Under the pieces are notes generated by a model, which did no database searches, was not told the origin of the DNA, and saw only the letters and a list, made by a program, of their open reading frames with translations. Below are positions 61,105 to 64,000 of a stretch of DNA of 64,000 bases, piece after piece. The stretch is taken from contig NZ_JAODNK010000072.1 of NCBI RefSeq assembly GCF_025465275.1, forward strand, positions 62,001-126,000, given 5' to 3'. Each line of letters opens with the position of its first letter. Position 1 is the stretch's first letter. The stretch comes from Nocardia sp. GTDB lineage: Bacteria > Actinomycetota > Actinomycetes > Mycobacteriales > Mycobacteriaceae. The position numbers and the translations under genes are program-made.

Positions 61105-63042
61105 GTGTCCGACTACACCTGGATGCCCACCGAGGACTACATCGAGAACGCGAATGTGACGCGCCTGGCACGCACGAACGGACTGGCCTCGCTACCGGAA
61201 TTGCGGGCGCGTTCGGTCGCCGATGTCCGGTGGTATTGGGACGCGGTCGTCCACGACCTCGGTCTGCCTTTTCGGGAGCCCTATCGGGAGGTGCTCGATA
61301 TCTCCCACGGCGTCGAGTATCCGGATTGGTTCGTCGGGGGCCGGATCAACATCGTCGACGGCTGCCTGCAGCGTTGGCTGACCGACCCGGTATCGGCACA
61401 GCGCACCGCGGTGGTGCACGAAACCGAGGACGGCGCCACTCGCACACTCACCTACCGAGAGCTGGCGGCCGAGGTCGAACAGGCCGCCGCGGGGCTGCGC
61501 GCCATCGGCGTCCACAAGGGTGACGCGGTGGCGTTGTACCTGCCGATGATTCCGGAAGCGGTGGTCGCGCTGTATGCGATCGCCTACCTGGGAGCCGTTG
61601 TAGTGCCGCTGTTTTCGGGATTCGCTGCGAATGCGATCGCATCCCGGATCCAAGATGCCGAGGCGGAGGTCGTCATCGTCGCCGATGGGACCGTGCGCCG
61701 GGGCAAGAAGCTCGCGATGAAGCCATTCCTCGACGAGGCGCTGAAATCCTGTCCGGCCGTCCGACATGTGGTGGTCGTCGACAATCTGGAACAGCACACT
61801 CCGCTCGGCGCCGACGAGACCGCATGGAGCGACCTGCTCACAACGGGCGGTACGCCAGGACCCAGCGAAGCACTCGACCCGTCGGACCCGCTGCTGCTCG
61901 GCTACACCTCGGGTACCACCGGCAAGCCGAAGGGCGCCGTTCATACCCACGCCGGGTTCCTCGTCAAAACCGCGAGCGAGGTCGCGTATTCGTTCGATCT
62001 GGGACCGGGTGGTGTCTTCTGCTGGATCACCGATATGGGCTGGATCATGGGTCCGCTGTCCATCGTCGGCACGCACGCGAATGCCGGCACGCTGGTGCTC
62101 TACGAAGGCTCGCCCGATGTTCCGGATCGAAATCGGTTGTGGCACCTGGCCGAACGGCATGAGGTCACGATGCTCGGCGTCTCCCCCACTCTGATCCGCA
62201 CGCTGCGCACCGGCACCGACTCGGTACCCGCCGAAATCAACCTGTCCTCGGTCCACACCGTCGGATCGACCGGCGAACCGTGGGACCCGGACTCGTATGA
62301 ATGGCTCGCCCGCGATGTCTTCGGCAGCCGGGTTCCCGTGATCAACTTCTCCGGCGGCACCGAGGTCGGGGGTTCATTCCTGGCCCCCTACCCGGTCGAG
62401 GCGATCCACAGCTGCTCACTGGGCGGGCCGTCGCTGGGCATGGACGTCGATGTGGTCGATCCGAACGGACAGCCTGTTCGCGGGGAGCCCGGCGAACTCG
62501 TCTGCAGGCAGCCGTGGCCATCGATGACCCGCGGTATCTGGAAGGACGACGAGCGCTATCTCGAGGCTTACTGGTCCACCTTCCCCGGACTGTGGCGGCA
62601 TGGCGATTACGCACTCGTCGACGACGGACAGTGGTACATCCGCGGCCGCTCCGACGACGTCATGAACATCGCGGGCAAGCGGCTCGCCGCCGCGGAGGTC
62701 GAGGCGGCAATGGCTACCCACCCCGCCGTGTCGGAGGCCGCGGCGATCGGGGTCCCCGATCCGAAGAAGGGCGAGGCGGTGTGGGCATTCTGGGTGCCGC
62801 GCGCCGACTGCACCGAGGACGTGTCGGCGGAGCTGGTGCGCATCGTCGCCGACGAACTGGGGAAGCCGTTCGCGCCCAGCGCGGTTCACCAGGTGTCGCG
62901 CCTGCCCAAGACCAGGTCGGCCAAGATCCTGCGCCGCGCCATCCGGGCAGCGGTGCTCGGTATCGATCCCGGCGACCTGTCCGGCGCCGAGAATCCCGAC
63001 GCGCTCGACGAGATCCGTGCGGTGGTCGGTGACTGGAAATAG
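61105..63042 (+). CDS. Acetyl/propionyl-CoA synthetase-like ligase
   Basis: A 645-residue ANL ligase with the length and N-terminal cap of acetyl-CoA synthetases (YWDAVVHDLGLPFREPYREVLD). The phosphate loop is YTSGTTGKPKG, ITDMGWIMGP lies in the acyl pocket, FSGGTEVGG replaces the usual YGQTE, and the C-terminal lysine motif reads KTRSAKILRR where the usual form has SGK. The altered pocket suggests a larger acid than acetate. The GTG at 61105 has AAGGAG upstream. It is the last gene of the cluster before the right GntR bookend, with a terminator between them. Confidence 0.88.
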   Translation: MSDYTWMPTEDYIENANVTRLARTNGLASLPELRARSVADVRWYWDAVVHDLGLPFREPYREVLDISHGVEYPDWFVGGRINIVDGCLQRWLTDPVSAQRTAVVHETEDGATRTLTYRELAAEVEQAAAGLRAIGVHKGDAVALYLPMIPEAVVALYAIAYLGAVVVPLFSGFAANAIASRIQDAEAEVVIVADGTVRRGKKLAMKPFLDEALKSCPAVRHVVVVDNLEQHTPLGADETAWSDLLTTGGTPGPSEALDPSDPLLLGYTSGTTGKPKGAVHTHAGFLVKTASEVAYSFDLGPGGVFCWITDMGWIMGPLSIVGTHANAGTLVLYEGSPDVPDRNRLWHLAERHEVTMLGVSPTLIRTLRTGTDSVPAEINLSSVHTVGSTGEPWDPDSYEWLARDVFGSRVPVINFSGGTEVGGSFLAPYPVEAIHSCSLGGPSLGMDVDVVDPNGQPVRGEPGELVCRQPWPSMTRGIWKDDERYLEAYWSTFPGLWRHGDYALVDDGQWYIRGRSDDVMNIAGKRLAAAEVEAAMATHPAVSEAAAIGVPDPKKGEAVWAFWVPRADCTEDVSAELVRIVADELGKPFAPSAVHQVSRLPKTRSAKILRRAIRAAVLGIDPGDLSGAENPDALDEIRAVVGDWK

Positions 63043-63069
63043 GCGATCGAACCTCGGCCGACATCACGG

Positions 63070-63112
63070 CTCGGCGAGGATGCCCGGGAATCCGCTAGGC
63101 ATCCTCGCCGAG
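63070..63112. terminator. Terminator hairpin overlapping the right GntR gene
   Basis: Arms 63070-63084 and 63098-63112 pair perfectly (15 bp) around a 13-base loop that contains the regulator stop codon. The right arm encodes the last residues of the regulator. It separates the convergent ligase and regulator genes. Confidence 0.82.
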
Positions 63113-63871
63113 GGGGATGGACGTGCGGTTCTCGTATTCGAGCACGCTCTTGGCGTAGGTATGCACGTGGCGGGTCATCCGCCGCGCGGCGGCCTCGGGG
63201 TCCTGGTCCCGAATTGCTTTGGTCACCGACCGATGGGCGCGCAAGGTCGTGCCGCGCACGTCCTCGGTCACGAAACCCTCGTTCGCGGTGGCGGTGTAGA
63301 TCGCTCGCGACAGCGCCATCATCAGACCGGTCAGCAGTTCGTTATGACTCGCGGAGGCCACCGCGACATGCCAGTCGACGTTCGCTTGCAGGAACGCGGT
63401 CAGGTCCTCCCCGGCGTCGGCAATGGCATCGTTGGCCGCGCCCAAGGCAACCAGATCACTGTCGGTTCGATGCGCCGCGGCCAGCTGGGCGCAGAAGGGT
63501 TCGATGGCCTCGCGGGTTTCGAGCAGTGCGGCCAGCCGGATCTGCTGTCCGCGGATCACCAGTCCGACGGAATCAGCGACCGACTTCTCACCGGGCCGCT
63601 GTACGAAGGCGCCGCCACCGCGCCCCGCCTTGATCCGCACGAACCCCTGAACCTCGAGGATCCGCAACGCTTCTCGCACGGTGGTGCGGCTCATCCGAGT
63701 CTGGACAACGAGCTCCCGCTCGGGCGGCAGCGGCGCGTTGTCCACGAACTCGCCACTGAGGATGCGTTCACGCAGCTCGGTAGCGAGCACATCCGAGGCC
63801 TTGGGCACCTGCATCGGCGCAAGCCGAATCGTGGAACGCCCCTTGGTACCACCGGTGGTGGCTGCCGGCAT
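63095..63871 (-). CDS. FadR-like GntR regulator (FCD), right bookend
   Basis: A 258-residue FadR/FCD-type GntR regulator closely related to the one at 44238-45014. The winged helix is at about 24-92 (ERELVVQTRMSRTTVREALR) and the FCD domain carries NVDWHVAVASASHNELL, HRSVTKAI and RHVHTYAK with the histidines that bind metal or ligand. Upstream, a 36-37 bp stretch from TCCCCAAT to AATATA is nearly the same at both regulator genes, so promoter and gene were duplicated together. It and its paralogue flank the whole catabolic cluster. The ligand is probably a pathway acyl-CoA. Confidence 0.92.
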   Translation of the reverse strand: MPAATTGGTKGRSTIRLAPMQVPKASDVLATELRERILSGEFVDNAPLPPERELVVQTRMSRTTVREALRILEVQGFVRIKAGRGGGAFVQRPGEKSVADSVGLVIRGQQIRLAALLETREAIEPFCAQLAAAHRTDSDLVALGAANDAIADAGEDLTAFLQANVDWHVAVASASHNELLTGLMMALSRAIYTATANEGFVTEDVRGTTLRAHRSVTKAIRDQDPEAAARRMTRHVHTYAKSVLEYENRTSIPLGEDA

Positions 63872-63889
63872 CCTGTTTCCCCAATCTCT

Positions 63890-63906
63890 GGTCTAACGGT
63901 CAGACC
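63890..63906 (-). promoter_or_regulatory. GntR operator at the right regulator gene
   Basis: GGTCTAACGGTCAGACC is a perfect GGTCT-N7-AGACC inverted repeat containing the core GGTCAGACC (63898-63906). A TATATT box lies just upstream on the minus strand (63914-63909), so the site covers the likely transcription start 19 bp before the ATG. This suggests autorepression. Confidence 0.78.
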
Positions 63907-64000
63907 TGAATATAACACCCGTGACCTTTGCAAACGGGCATCGGTCGTCCACCCGCACGATCGAGAGGGCAAGAGGCATGCGCTGGGAACTGTCTGAAGA

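Noticed and set aside
61192..62256. 354-codon antisense open frame over the acetyl-CoA-synthetase-like gene
   Set aside because: Same reasoning: the sense frame is a complete ligase.

Overview
The window looks like the chromosome of a high-GC mycolic-acid actinomycete, most likely Nocardia or a close Rhodococcus/Mycobacterium relative. The reasons are a complete yrbE-mce operon with Mce-associated (Mam) genes and an MceG ATPase, a PknK-type kinase, a decayed WS/DGAT acyltransferase, many FadD/FadE/EchA-type genes, and very tight ATGA/TGATG gene overlaps. No rRNA, tRNA or CRISPR was found.

Layout. 0-9 kb: two paralogous minus-strand proteins of unknown role, three plus-strand genes (two alpha/beta hydrolases around an acyl-CoA ligase), a PD-(D/E)XK nuclease-like protein, and a divergent DoxX/MarR pair whose promoter holds three equally spaced dyads. 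9-12 kb: a gene graveyard with two wax-ester-synthase fragments on opposite strands, a frameshifted IS3-family transposase and a truncated ISL3-family transposase. 12-18 kb: an acyl-CoA ligase, a flavin monooxygenase, a SnoaL-like protein, a [2Fe-2S] ferredoxin with a possible tiny Cys-rich ORF just before it, and a DUF445 membrane protein. 18-28 kb: a PucR-type regulator, a serine hydrolase, and a complete class-I P450 system (P450, ferredoxin, small membrane protein, ferredoxin reductase) downstream of a PknK-like kinase/ATPase. 28-42 kb: one minus-strand run ADH-ALDH-yrbEA-yrbEB-mceABCDEF-mam-mam-mceG, a lipid importer linked to its own ATPase and preceded by alcohol- and aldehyde-oxidising enzymes. 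42-44 kb: two overlapping LuxR-type regulators.

44-64 kb is the most interesting part. A cluster of about 16 acyl-CoA catabolic genes lies between two paralogous FadR-like GntR regulators. It encodes two acyl-CoA dehydrogenases, three enoyl-CoA hydratases, two SDRs, a thiolase, two CoA ligases, a MaoC pair, an MDR reductase, a phosphotransferase, an AttH/CrtC-like protein and two hydrolases. A palindrome close to GGTC-N-GACC occurs upstream of both regulators and in each internal promoter region I could identify, and I found it nowhere else in the window. This reads as one self-contained regulon.

Together the window describes uptake (Mce), terminal hydroxylation (P450), oxidation of alcohol to aldehyde to acid (ADH, ALDH), CoA activation and beta-oxidation of a hydrophobic substrate. 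The substrate cannot be named from sequence alone; steroid side chains, terpenoids, branched lipids or 4-hydroxy acids/lactones are candidates.
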